NCBI GenBank assembly: GCA_017473615.1
Contig: JAFUKL010000011.1
Coordinates: 16,234-80,233, forward strand
Reading direction: 5' to 3'
Source of the DNA: Muribaculaceae bacterium
GTDB lineage: Bacteria > Bacteroidota > Bacteroidia > Bacteroidales > Muribaculaceae
DNA: 64,000 bases
Shown here piece by piece: positions 33,975 to 41,526 of the stretch. The notes under the pieces are model-generated. The model ran no database searches. It was not told the DNA's origin and saw nothing but the letters and a program-made list of their open reading frames with translations. A program made the translations under genes and the position numbers. Each line of letters begins with the position of its first letter. Position 1 is the stretch's first letter.

Positions 33975-34871
33975 ATGATAGTACCTCCATTCCTGAAAAA
34001 AGGGGATAAGGTGGCGATAGTATCACCGGCAAGTGCAGTGAATCCCGACTATGTGGATGCAGCTTGTCGTATGCTTTCGGAGTGGGGATATATTCCGGTT
34101 CCGGGTAAGCATTGTAAGGGACGGAACGGCTATTACAGCGGAACTGCCTATGAGCGATTGAGCGACCTTAAAGAAGCGATGCTTGAACCGGAAATAAAAG
34201 CCATTCTTTGCGGTCGAGGCGGATATGGCTCGGTACATCTTGTGGAACATTTACCACTTGAAATGATTCGTTCCTGTGCCAAGTGGATAATAGGTTTCAG
34301 TGATATATCAGTATTACATGCTTTATTTAACCGTGCAGGAGTGTCAAGTATTCATGCTTCCATGGCAAAACACATGTATTTTCATGGTATTGAAGACAGG
34401 TGCAACATGTATTTAAGGGACATCTTGCAAGGAGAACCACCCACGTATAAATTGCCCGGACATGAATTTAACCGTTTGGGAACAGCGCAGGGGATGCTTG
34501 CAGGTGGTAACCTCGCTGTACTCGGAGGACTTTCGGGAACAGACTATGATATGCTTAAAGGAGACAGAATACTCTTCATAGAGGACATAGCCGAACCTAT
34601 CTACAAAGTAGAACGTATTCTATACAACTTGCGGCTCTCCGGCGTTCTGCAACGACTGAAAGGACTTATAGTGGGACAGTTCACACAATATGATGAACCT
34701 GATTCCGCAGGAGAAACAATGTACGGCATGATAAAGGACATGACAGCATCATATACATATCCGATTGCATTTGATTTTCCGGTCGGGCATGTCGATCGAA
34801 ATTATCCTTTGATTATAGGAGCCAATACAACCCTTACAGTCAATAAAGAAAGTATATCTCTTTCTTTTTGA
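33975..34871 (+). CDS. LD-carboxypeptidase (peptidase S66)
   Basis: A 298-residue S66 serine peptidase. The nucleophile Ser is in WIIGFSDISVLHAL; the Glu and His of the triad fit IEDIAEPIYKVERIL and PVGHVDRNYPL. It removes the terminal D-Ala from murein tetrapeptides during peptidoglycan recycling, in the cytoplasm (no signal peptide). The start is ATG 33975 with the canonical M-I-V-P-P-F-L-K-K-G-D. It is likely co-transcribed with the radical SAM gene. Confidence 0.93.
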   Translation: MIVPPFLKKGDKVAIVSPASAVNPDYVDAACRMLSEWGYIPVPGKHCKGRNGYYSGTAYERLSDLKEAMLEPEIKAILCGRGGYGSVHLVEHLPLEMIRSCAKWIIGFSDISVLHALFNRAGVSSIHASMAKHMYFHGIEDRCNMYLRDILQGEPPTYKLPGHEFNRLGTAQGMLAGGNLAVLGGLSGTDYDMLKGDRILFIEDIAEPIYKVERILYNLRLSGVLQRLKGLIVGQFTQYDEPDSAGETMYGMIKDMTASYTYPIAFDFPVGHVDRNYPLIIGANTTLTVNKESISLSF

Positions 34872-35039
34872 AATCATATTGTAACATAGCAACTACAACA
34901 AGAACTAATCATCTCCTATAAACAAAACTATTCAGAAACAGCTCTACAGCACATCATTAAGAAATTAACAGGCTGTGTTATTTAATGTTAAAGATAAATT
35001 TTTTTGTCTGTTTTCTATTTTTTATTAATTTTTTTGTTA

Positions 35040-35047
35040 TACATTTG
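35040..35047 (+). promoter_or_regulatory. -7 box (TACATTTG) of the small HTH protein gene
   Basis: A perfect TAnnTTTG 46 bases before ATG 35094, in a very AT-rich intergenic stretch (34872-35093). Confidence 0.5.
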
Positions 35048-35093
35048 TGTCGTTAAAGTTACAAATATGTGACATTACAAAAAATAGAATATT

Positions 35094-35468
35094 ATGAAAA
35101 CTACAATTAGCCAAAAAGAAGCGTATCAAGAGGCTTACAGCCTACTTAACACACCCTCCACTGAAGGTTTAAACCTCACAGAAAACATCAAGCATGCTCT
35201 TATAGCGGCAAAAAACAGCGTAAAGAACACTATCAGCCGATTTATCAAAATCATACCCCTCGGAAAGTCTCACACTATCGTAAAAATCGAAAATCTGCAT
35301 GACACATGCCGCAAAACCAATCCACCCGCACGCCGCGTATTCATACTTTACGTTAAAGGCTACTCAATGGAAGAAATAACGCAATTATCAGGAACAAAAA
35401 GAAAACATATAATTCCTACCATACACAGTATACTTAGCGCAATAAGAAAGGAAACACACATTTCATAG
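35094..35468 (+). CDS. Small protein with sigma region 4-like HTH
   Basis: A 124-residue protein. The C-terminal ~45 residues (R-R-V-F-I-L-Y-V-K-G-Y-S-M-E-E-I-T-Q-L-S-G-T-K-R) match the sigma-70 region 4/LuxR-type helix-turn-helix pattern (R-x-F-x-L-x-x-x-G-x-S-x-x-E-I). The first half is basic and helical but has no sigma region 2, so it is not a complete ECF sigma factor; it may be a DNA-binding regulator, an anti-sigma-like fragment or a truncated sigma. It ends about 94 bases before the secreted endonuclease start. Function unknown. Confidence 0.6.
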   Translation: MKTTISQKEAYQEAYSLLNTPSTEGLNLTENIKHALIAAKNSVKNTISRFIKIIPLGKSHTIVKIENLHDTCRKTNPPARRVFILYVKGYSMEEITQLSGTKRKHIIPTIHSILSAIRKETHIS

Positions 35469-35520
35469 GCATAATTGTCGTTTTTTTATGATTCCTTTCC
35501 CATAATCAAAAAAGTTATAG

Positions 35521-35528
35521 TATCTTTA
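35521..35528 (+). promoter_or_regulatory. -7-like box (TATCTTTA) of the endonuclease gene
   Basis: One mismatch (final A for G) to TAnnTTTG, 34 bases before ATG 35562. Confidence 0.35.
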
Positions 35529-35561
35529 AAATCGTTTTTCCCAATTATTGAATTTAAAGAT

Positions 35562-37259
35562 ATGAAACAGAAGTTTATTTCACTTATAATAATCGGATTA
35601 GGCTTGCTGCAATTGAACGCTGCCGCTCCCGATGGATATTACTCCACACTCAACGGTAAATCAGGCGAAAATCTGAAAAATGCAATTCACGACTTGATTC
35701 GACCACACACAAAGTTGACGTATTCCAGTCTATGGAACTATTTCCCTCAAACCGATGCATATCCCGACAGGGTAGACAACAAACTCTTGGTATGGGACAT
35801 GTATTCCGACAATATGAATAGCCGACAATATTGGTACTATGGTGGGACAAGAGGGTTGAACCGAGAGCATTCTGTGCCCAAAAGTTGGTGGAACTCACCA
35901 AGCAATGTGGAAGCCTATGAAGCCGGTACTGACATCATGCACCTGTTCCCCAGCGACGGTGATGCCAATTCCGCAAAAAGCAATTATCCATTAGGAGAAG
36001 TAAACACCTCACTAACGGTAAAATTCAACAACGGCGTATCAAAAGTGGGTTATCCGTCAAGTAATGGAAGCGGGAACAATTACGTATTTGAACCGGATGA
36101 TGAATACAAAGGTGATTTCGCCAGAGTGTATTTCTACATGGCAACATGCTACCAAGATTACACATGGAAATACACCTATATGTTCAACAACTCAAATTAC
36201 ATGACATTAAACCAATATTCACGGGAATTACTGATGGAATGGCATAACAACGACCCCGTGAGCGATAAAGAGCGTAACCGCAACGATGCTGTTTATAATA
36301 TACAAGGAAACCGTAACCCGTTTGTCGACGACCCGACACTCGCCGAATATATATGGGGCGCAAAAATGGGAGAAACATATACCGGAGGTGGCAGCAGTAC
36401 TGTTACCGGCGACCCTGAGATTCTATATCCGCAACTTGGCAGTACACTCGACTTCGGAGAAACAGGCTTGGGCAAATCCAATAATCTGGAGTTATACATC
36501 AAAGGTAAAAACGTAAGCGGATATGGTGTGACACTTGCCTTGTACGACGACAATAAGCACTATAATATGTTCTCTCTGTCAACCGAGAAGATATCGGCAA
36601 GCGCAATGAATTCAAACGAAGGTTATAAGTTGACGATAACCTACAAACCCACAGCAACAGGCACGCACTCCACATGCATTTATTTCTATGACGGAGGACT
36701 TAGCGGAAGTATAACCGGAATTTACCTGACCGGTGTATGCCTTGATGCACCCGACCTTACAGCTCCACTTGCATTACCTGCAGAAAACATTACCCCGGAA
36801 GGCTATAGGGCGGTATGGCAAGCCGTAGAAGAACAAATAGACTACTATATAGTGACACGCAGTATCTACAAGAACGGCTCCTTGATTTCCACCGAACACG
36901 TAGACACCGATGAAACCTTCTATGATTTCACACGACAAGAAGGTACAAGCGAAACCTATTACGTACAAAGTTGCCGATTGGGGTATGAATCGGAGAAATC
37001 AAACGTCATAACCATTGCCGAAAACAGCGGAATAGAAGGTGTTCAAGCAGGAAGAATCATGGCGGTGGTACCAACCGAGGTCGGCGTGAGATTCATCTGT
37101 AACGAAGACTTGACAAACGTTCGTATATACAATACCCAAGGCATAATTATAAAACACTTGACGACGATACAAAACGACACCCTTACTTATCTGCCTTCAG
37201 GTATATATATAATAACAGCCGACAATGTACAACATCCGATAAAAGTAATAGTAAAATAA
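35562..37259 (+). CDS. Secreted endonuclease I with C-terminal sorting domain
   Basis: A 565-residue exported nuclease: signal peptide (M-K-Q-K-F-I-S-L-I-I-I-G-L-G-L-L), then an Endonuclease_1 (EndA/NucM-like) domain with the His-Asn active-site signature NREHSVPKSWW and the following MHLFPSDGDANSAKSNYPLG. These cleave DNA and RNA non-specifically outside the cell. A beta domain and an FN3-like module (PEGYRAVWQAVEEQIDYYIVT) follow, then a ~70-residue C-terminal type IX-like sorting domain ending I-K-V-I-V-K. The frame begins at 35475, but ATG 35562 starts the signal peptide. Such nucleases serve nutrient scavenging or biofilm DNA turnover. Confidence 0.88.
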   Translation: MKQKFISLIIIGLGLLQLNAAAPDGYYSTLNGKSGENLKNAIHDLIRPHTKLTYSSLWNYFPQTDAYPDRVDNKLLVWDMYSDNMNSRQYWYYGGTRGLNREHSVPKSWWNSPSNVEAYEAGTDIMHLFPSDGDANSAKSNYPLGEVNTSLTVKFNNGVSKVGYPSSNGSGNNYVFEPDDEYKGDFARVYFYMATCYQDYTWKYTYMFNNSNYMTLNQYSRELLMEWHNNDPVSDKERNRNDAVYNIQGNRNPFVDDPTLAEYIWGAKMGETYTGGGSSTVTGDPEILYPQLGSTLDFGETGLGKSNNLELYIKGKNVSGYGVTLALYDDNKHYNMFSLSTEKISASAMNSNEGYKLTITYKPTATGTHSTCIYFYDGGLSGSITGIYLTGVCLDAPDLTAPLALPAENITPEGYRAVWQAVEEQIDYYIVTRSIYKNGSLISTEHVDTDETFYDFTRQEGTSETYYVQSCRLGYESEKSNVITIAENSGIEGVQAGRIMAVVPTEVGVRFICNEDLTNVRIYNTQGIIIKHLTTIQNDTLTYLPSGIYIITADNVQHPIKVIVK

Positions 37260-37267
37260 CTTCTTAC

Positions 37268-37320
37268 AAAAGAAAAGGAGCTGAGCCAAAAATAATTTTT
37301 GACACAACTCCTTTTCTTTT
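37268..37320. terminator. Bidirectional terminator between endonuclease and deoC, containing hairpin element copy 2
   Basis: AAAAGAAAAGGAG (37268-37280) pairs with CTCCTTTTCTTTT (37308-37320). The inner 37277-37311 is the dispersed 35-nt element also found behind tRNA-Pro (one base different), with an AAAAATAATTTTT core. Confidence 0.8.
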
Positions 37321-37333
37321 ACCACTTTCTTCG

Positions 37334-38266
37334 TCAGAACGGCTTTAAATCACTGCCGGCAATGTCGGCAAACAAATTATTGGCAAGGCTTGACGCACCT
37401 ATACGGAAATATTCGTTAGTAAGCCATTTCTCTCCCAACACTTCCTTGACAATGGTATAATATTTCACCGCATCCTCGGTGGTACGTATTCCACCCGAAG
37501 CTTTGAAACCTTTCATTACACCATGTTTTTCATAATACTCCTTGATGCACTTGCACATCACGTATGCAGCCTCCAACGAAGCACCCGGGTACATCTTTCC
37601 TGTAGAAGTTTTTATAAAGTCAGCACCCGAATACATCGACAATATCGACGCATTACGAATATGTTCGGCTGTTTTCAAAGCTCCCGTCTCAAGAATCACC
37701 TTCAAATGGGCGTCTTTTGCAGCCTCTTTTATTTCGGAAATCTCGTCACACAGTTCCTCATAAGCTCCGTCACGGTACAATCCAAGATTAAAGACAATAT
37801 CCACTTCATTCGCCCCGTCCTGAACGGCTAAGGCTGTTTCTACGGTCTTAACCTCAAGTCTTGCCTGTGATGACGGGAAATTAGCAGAACAAACCGCAAT
37901 ATTCACTTCTGAAACCTCCAAAGCAGCCCTTACCACCTCGGCAAATCGAGAATAGACACAAATAGCAGCCACATTCTTATACATAGGATAATTTGTCTCA
38001 AAATCGTTTACCTTCTGCACAAATCCTGCCACCGAGCTCTCAGAATCTTCCGAGCTTAAGGTTGTAAGATCTATCGCATTAAGCAAAAACTTATATACAT
38101 CGGTATTGCTGTTTTCCTCAGCATGTTTTGAGATTATATCCGTAACAGCAGCGGCTACCTTGGCGTCGTCCACGCACACGCTGCTCTGCTTTATCGCATT
38201 CTGATACTTGTTGTGATTTTGTTCGTGTTCATGTTCATGAACATGATTACAATTACATCCTTCCAT
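37334..38266 (-). CDS. deoC: Deoxyribose-phosphate aldolase with His-rich N-terminus
   Basis: A 310-residue class I aldolase splitting 2-deoxyribose 5-phosphate to acetaldehyde and glyceraldehyde 3-phosphate in nucleoside breakdown. Catalytic residues are visible: D156 (EVDIVFN), Schiff-base K219 (IKTSTGK) and K255 (KASGGIRT). The first 22 residues carry an unusual run M-E-G-C-N-C-N-H-V-H-E-H-E-H-E-Q-N-H-N-K, rich in metal ligands, ahead of the normal Bacteroidetes start (KYQNA...). It ends the ybeY-to-deoC run, two bases behind mazG, and is closed by the 35-nt element terminator. Confidence 0.95.
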   Translation of the reverse strand: MEGCNCNHVHEHEHEQNHNKYQNAIKQSSVCVDDAKVAAAVTDIISKHAEENSNTDVYKFLLNAIDLTTLSSEDSESSVAGFVQKVNDFETNYPMYKNVAAICVYSRFAEVVRAALEVSEVNIAVCSANFPSSQARLEVKTVETALAVQDGANEVDIVFNLGLYRDGAYEELCDEISEIKEAAKDAHLKVILETGALKTAEHIRNASILSMYSGADFIKTSTGKMYPGASLEAAYVMCKCIKEYYEKHGVMKGFKASGGIRTTEDAVKYYTIVKEVLGEKWLTNEYFRIGASSLANNLFADIAGSDLKPF

Positions 38267-38268
38267 AA

Positions 38269-38613
38269 TTATACTGTTTGTTGATTTTCTGTTAATTTTT
38301 CATTATTTAAATGCCGATCCTTGTCACGGCATGTCTTTTTCCGAAAATTAGCCTCCAATGCGTCAGTAAGATTCACCCCGGTTTGATTGGCAAGGCACAT
38401 TACGACCCATAACACATCAGCAAGTTCATCAGCAAGATCCTTATTCTCATCACTCGGTTTAAAAGACTGGTCACCGTATTTTCTGGAGATGATACGAGCT
38501 ACTTCCCCAACCTCTTCAGTAAGGATAGCCATATTGGTTAACTCACTGAAATAGCGCACCCCATAGGTATGAATCCAATCGTCTACACGTCTTTGAGCCT
38601 CTTCTAAAGTCAT
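38269..38613 (-). CDS. MazG-like nucleotide pyrophosphohydrolase
   Basis: A 114-residue all-helical protein with the metal-binding pair EEVGEVAR and DLADELADVLW, typical of MazG-like/RS21-C6 pyrophosphatases that hydrolyse (d)NTPs, here as a single-domain form. The ATG at 38613 has an AAGGAAA sequence before it and gives the normal start M-T-L-E-E-A-Q; the frame runs on to a TTG at 38670, which is a less likely start. It sits between dtd and deoC, two bases from the latter, in the long minus-strand operon. Confidence 0.85.
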   Translation of the reverse strand: MTLEEAQRRVDDWIHTYGVRYFSELTNMAILTEEVGEVARIISRKYGDQSFKPSDENKDLADELADVLWVVMCLANQTGVNLTDALEANFRKKTCRDKDRHLNNEKLTENQQTV

Positions 38614-38679
38614 TTTCCTTACGTTATTTTTAATGATGCCCTGCTTCGGGTCGTAAATTTCAATTCTCAACTCTCAAAG

Positions 38680-39132
38680 TTACTCTTTTAATTTTGAATC
38701 CACAATAATTGTTACAGGTCCATCATTAACAAGCGCAACCTGCATATCTGCACCGAACACGCCTTTTTTCACATCCTTGCCAATAAGCTGTTGCATACGC
38801 TCGCAGAATTTATCATATAAAGGAATCGCCACATCATGACCGGCAGCATGTATGTATGAAGGTCTGTTGCCTTTTTTCGTACTCGCCGATAATGTAAATT
38901 GGCTAACTGCAAGTACTTCACCGCCAACATCAATAACACTACGATTCATTACACCGTTTTCATCATCAAAAATACGCATATTGGCAGCCTTAGCAGCGAG
39001 CCACTCCATATCTTGTTCCGTGTCACCTTCCGCAACGCCCACAAGAATCATAAGACCCTGATTTATAGCACTGTACACCTCGCAATCTATTGATACAGAA
39101 GCGTTTAGCACCCTTTGCACAACAATTCTCAT
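38680..39132 (-). CDS. dtd: D-aminoacyl-tRNA deacylase
   Basis: A 150-residue DTD. Motifs: the N-terminal M-R-I-V-V-Q-R-V, the SQFTL catalytic segment and NDGPVTI (the Gly-cisPro-like motif). It removes D-amino acids (and Gly mischarged on Ala-tRNA) from tRNAs, a quality-control step in the cytoplasm. The size is standard. It starts five bases after uvrC and belongs to the same operon. Confidence 0.96.
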   Translation of the reverse strand: MRIVVQRVLNASVSIDCEVYSAINQGLMILVGVAEGDTEQDMEWLAAKAANMRIFDDENGVMNRSVIDVGGEVLAVSQFTLSASTKKGNRPSYIHAAGHDVAIPLYDKFCERMQQLIGKDVKKGVFGADMQVALVNDGPVTIIVDSKLKE

Positions 39133-39137
39133 ATTTA

Positions 39138-40937
39138 TTATAAATTCTTTAAACCTTCTAATATTATTTTAGCCTTCGCCTTACCCACAACAGATGATAT
39201 TTCTTTTTCATCGGCTTCTCTCAATCTCTTCAGACTTTTAAAATGCTTTATCAAGGTGTTACGGGTAATCTCACCTACACCTTTTATCCCATCAAGAACT
39301 GATACAGTCTGCCCCTTACTACGTCGATTCCGGTGATGAGTGATACCAAAACGGTGAGCCTCATCGCGCAAGCGCTGAACGACTCGCAATGATTCACTGT
39401 TTTTATCTATATATAAGGGTACACTATCACCGGGAAAATATATTTCCTCCAAACGTTTGGCAATACCCACAAGAGCTACCTTTCCTCTTATTCCCATTTC
39501 GGTAAATGCCTCAACCGCAGCACTCAACTGACCTTTACCTCCATCCACAATTACTAATTGCGGCAATTCCTCCCCTTCTGTCATCAGCCGAGTGTATCTG
39601 CGCGTGAGCACCTCTTTCATAGAAGCAAAATCATCAGGTCCCACCACAGTCTTTATATTGAAATGACGATAATCTTTTTTAGAAGGTACAGCATCCTTAA
39701 AGACAACGCATGAAGCCACAGGATTAGTCCCCTGCATATTGGAATTATCAAAACATTCTATATGTCTCGGGAGAACCTCAAGTCTGAAATCACGTTGCAT
39801 GGTAGCCAATACCCGCATTGTGCGCTGCTGCGGATTAAGTTTTTCCGAACGTGCCAATTTATCGATCATATATTGTTTGGCATTCTTCAAGGCGATTTCC
39901 ATAAGTTTCTTTTTATCCCCTATTCTGGGGACTGTAAACAGCACACCACTCATCTCCGTTTCAGGCACGGCAGGAACTATTATCTCTTTCGGTTTTCGAC
40001 CGAATTTAGCAATGATTTCAGCTATTGCCATTGACAACAGTTCTTCATCGCTTTCCTCCATTTTTACACTATATTCCAATGTGAGACATTGCACAATCGA
40101 ACCGTTGCGCAAATGCAAGTAGTTTATATACGCATTCTTGTCATCACGATGCACGGCAAAAACATCAACATCCGTGATGTGAGTACTCACTATAACTGAT
40201 TTTGCCCGATATTTCTCGACCAAATCGTATTTTTCTTTTACTATCTGCGCTTCCTCAAATTTTAATTCTCCGGCAAGTCGTCCCATTTCATCGACAAGAA
40301 AATCACACAATTGTTGTGTATTACCATTTAGAATCTGTCTGATTTCATCGATAAATTTTCTATACTCATCTGGTGTAATATTACCAGTACAACACCCCAT
40401 ACAGTTCTTTATGTGATATTGTAGACACAACCCGATTTTATGTCGGTCTATAGCTTCTTGAGTTATGACATGCCTACACGTCCTTATAGGATAAAGTTCC
40501 CGTATCAATTCTATAACAGTTCGAGCTACTCCTACATTAGAATAAGGGCCATAATACTTGGCACCTTTCGATGGAGTTTCACGCGTGAGAAAGACCCGCG
40601 GATACAGTTCGTTGGTAACACATATCCACGGGTATGACTTATCATCTTTCAACAGCACATTGTAACGCGGCTTATACTCCTTTATCAAGCTATTCTCAAG
40701 ATGAAGAGCATCTTCTTCCGAATCAACTACAATATACTTTAAATCACATATATTTCTTACTAAAACATTGGTGCGAGCAACGCTATGCACCCTGTTAAAA
40801 TAAGAACTGACCCTACGTTTTAACCGCTTTGCCTTACCCACATAAATAATTTTCCCCTCGCTGTCAAAATACATATATACACCGGGAGAATCGGGCAACA
40901 GCCCCACTTTCATCATCAGGTTTTCACGAGCATCCAC
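39138..40937 (-). CDS. uvrC: UvrABC excinuclease subunit C
   Basis: A 599-residue nuclease that makes both cuts in nucleotide excision repair. The GIY-YIG domain is at the N-terminus (PGVYMYFDSEGKIIYVGKAK), followed by a zinc-binding-like Cys group (CLQYHIKNCMGCC), the UVR motif (KFEEAQIVKEKYD), the RNase H-like 3' domain (IECFDNSNMQG, VIVDGGKGQL) and the C-terminal tandem HhH (GIKGVGEITRNTLIKHF). The first codon is GTG at 40937; ATG 40916 is an alternative. It lies ten bases after the apt stop. Confidence 0.97.
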   Translation of the reverse strand: MDARENLMMKVGLLPDSPGVYMYFDSEGKIIYVGKAKRLKRRVSSYFNRVHSVARTNVLVRNICDLKYIVVDSEEDALHLENSLIKEYKPRYNVLLKDDKSYPWICVTNELYPRVFLTRETPSKGAKYYGPYSNVGVARTVIELIRELYPIRTCRHVITQEAIDRHKIGLCLQYHIKNCMGCCTGNITPDEYRKFIDEIRQILNGNTQQLCDFLVDEMGRLAGELKFEEAQIVKEKYDLVEKYRAKSVIVSTHITDVDVFAVHRDDKNAYINYLHLRNGSIVQCLTLEYSVKMEESDEELLSMAIAEIIAKFGRKPKEIIVPAVPETEMSGVLFTVPRIGDKKKLMEIALKNAKQYMIDKLARSEKLNPQQRTMRVLATMQRDFRLEVLPRHIECFDNSNMQGTNPVASCVVFKDAVPSKKDYRHFNIKTVVGPDDFASMKEVLTRRYTRLMTEGEELPQLVIVDGGKGQLSAAVEAFTEMGIRGKVALVGIAKRLEEIYFPGDSVPLYIDKNSESLRVVQRLRDEAHRFGITHHRNRRSKGQTVSVLDGIKGVGEITRNTLIKHFKSLKRLREADEKEISSVVGKAKAKIILEGLKNL

Positions 40938-40947
40938 GGCTACTCTA

Positions 40948-41481
40948 TCAATATTTAATCAAAGATGTAATTTCGGCATCGGCGGGGAAAGCACGTCTGC
41001 CATTTAAAATCGAAAGTTCTACAATAAAATTAATATAAACTTTCTTGGGGTTCATACTTTTTACAAGTTCATAAGCAGCAGCCATTGTACCACCGGTTGC
41101 AAGAAGATCGTCATGAAGCACTACGATATCATTTTCATCAATAGCATCGCGATGAATTTCTATTGTATCCGTACCATACTCCTTTGCATAAGTTTTATTA
41201 ATAGTAATAGCAGGCAGTTTACCCGGTTTACGCAAAGGAACAAAACCGGCATTCAATTCATAAGCAAGAATAGATGCGCCTATAAACCCTCGAGCCTCGA
41301 TACCCACCACCTTGGTTACTCCAAGATTCTTATACATATCCTTTAAGGTTTCTCCTATCTCATGCAACGACTGACTGTCTTTCAGAGCTGTTGTAAGATC
41401 CCTAAACAAAATTCCCTTTTGCGGAAAATCAGGAATATCACGAATCAAACTTTTCACTCTTTCCATTTTGTTCTTATCCAT
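40948..41481 (-). CDS. apt: Adenine phosphoribosyltransferase
   Basis: A 177-residue PRTase that makes AMP from adenine and PRPP. The PRPP-binding loop reads VVLHDDLLATGGTMAA, and the flexible hood and adenine pocket segments (RDIPDFPQKGILFRD, GIEARGFIGA) are typical. The gene follows mnmG, with the parS site in the 45-base gap, and continues into uvrC. Nothing is unusual in the protein. Confidence 0.96.
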   Translation of the reverse strand: MDKNKMERVKSLIRDIPDFPQKGILFRDLTTALKDSQSLHEIGETLKDMYKNLGVTKVVGIEARGFIGASILAYELNAGFVPLRKPGKLPAITINKTYAKEYGTDTIEIHRDAIDENDIVVLHDDLLATGGTMAAAYELVKSMNPKKVYINFIVELSILNGRRAFPADAEITSLIKY

Positions 41482-41502
41482 GTTATATATCGTTTTAGTT
41501 AA

Positions 41503-41518
41503 TGTTCCACGTGAAACA
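41503..41518. other. parS centromere-like site (ParB binding)
   Basis: TGTTCCACGTGAAACA: an exact match to the 16-bp bacterial parS consensus TGTTNCACGTGAAACA, in the mnmG-apt gap. parS is bound by ParB and used with ParA and SMC to segregate the origin region; sites cluster near oriC in most bacteria. Confidence 0.9.
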
Positions 41519-41526
41519 ATTTTAAT

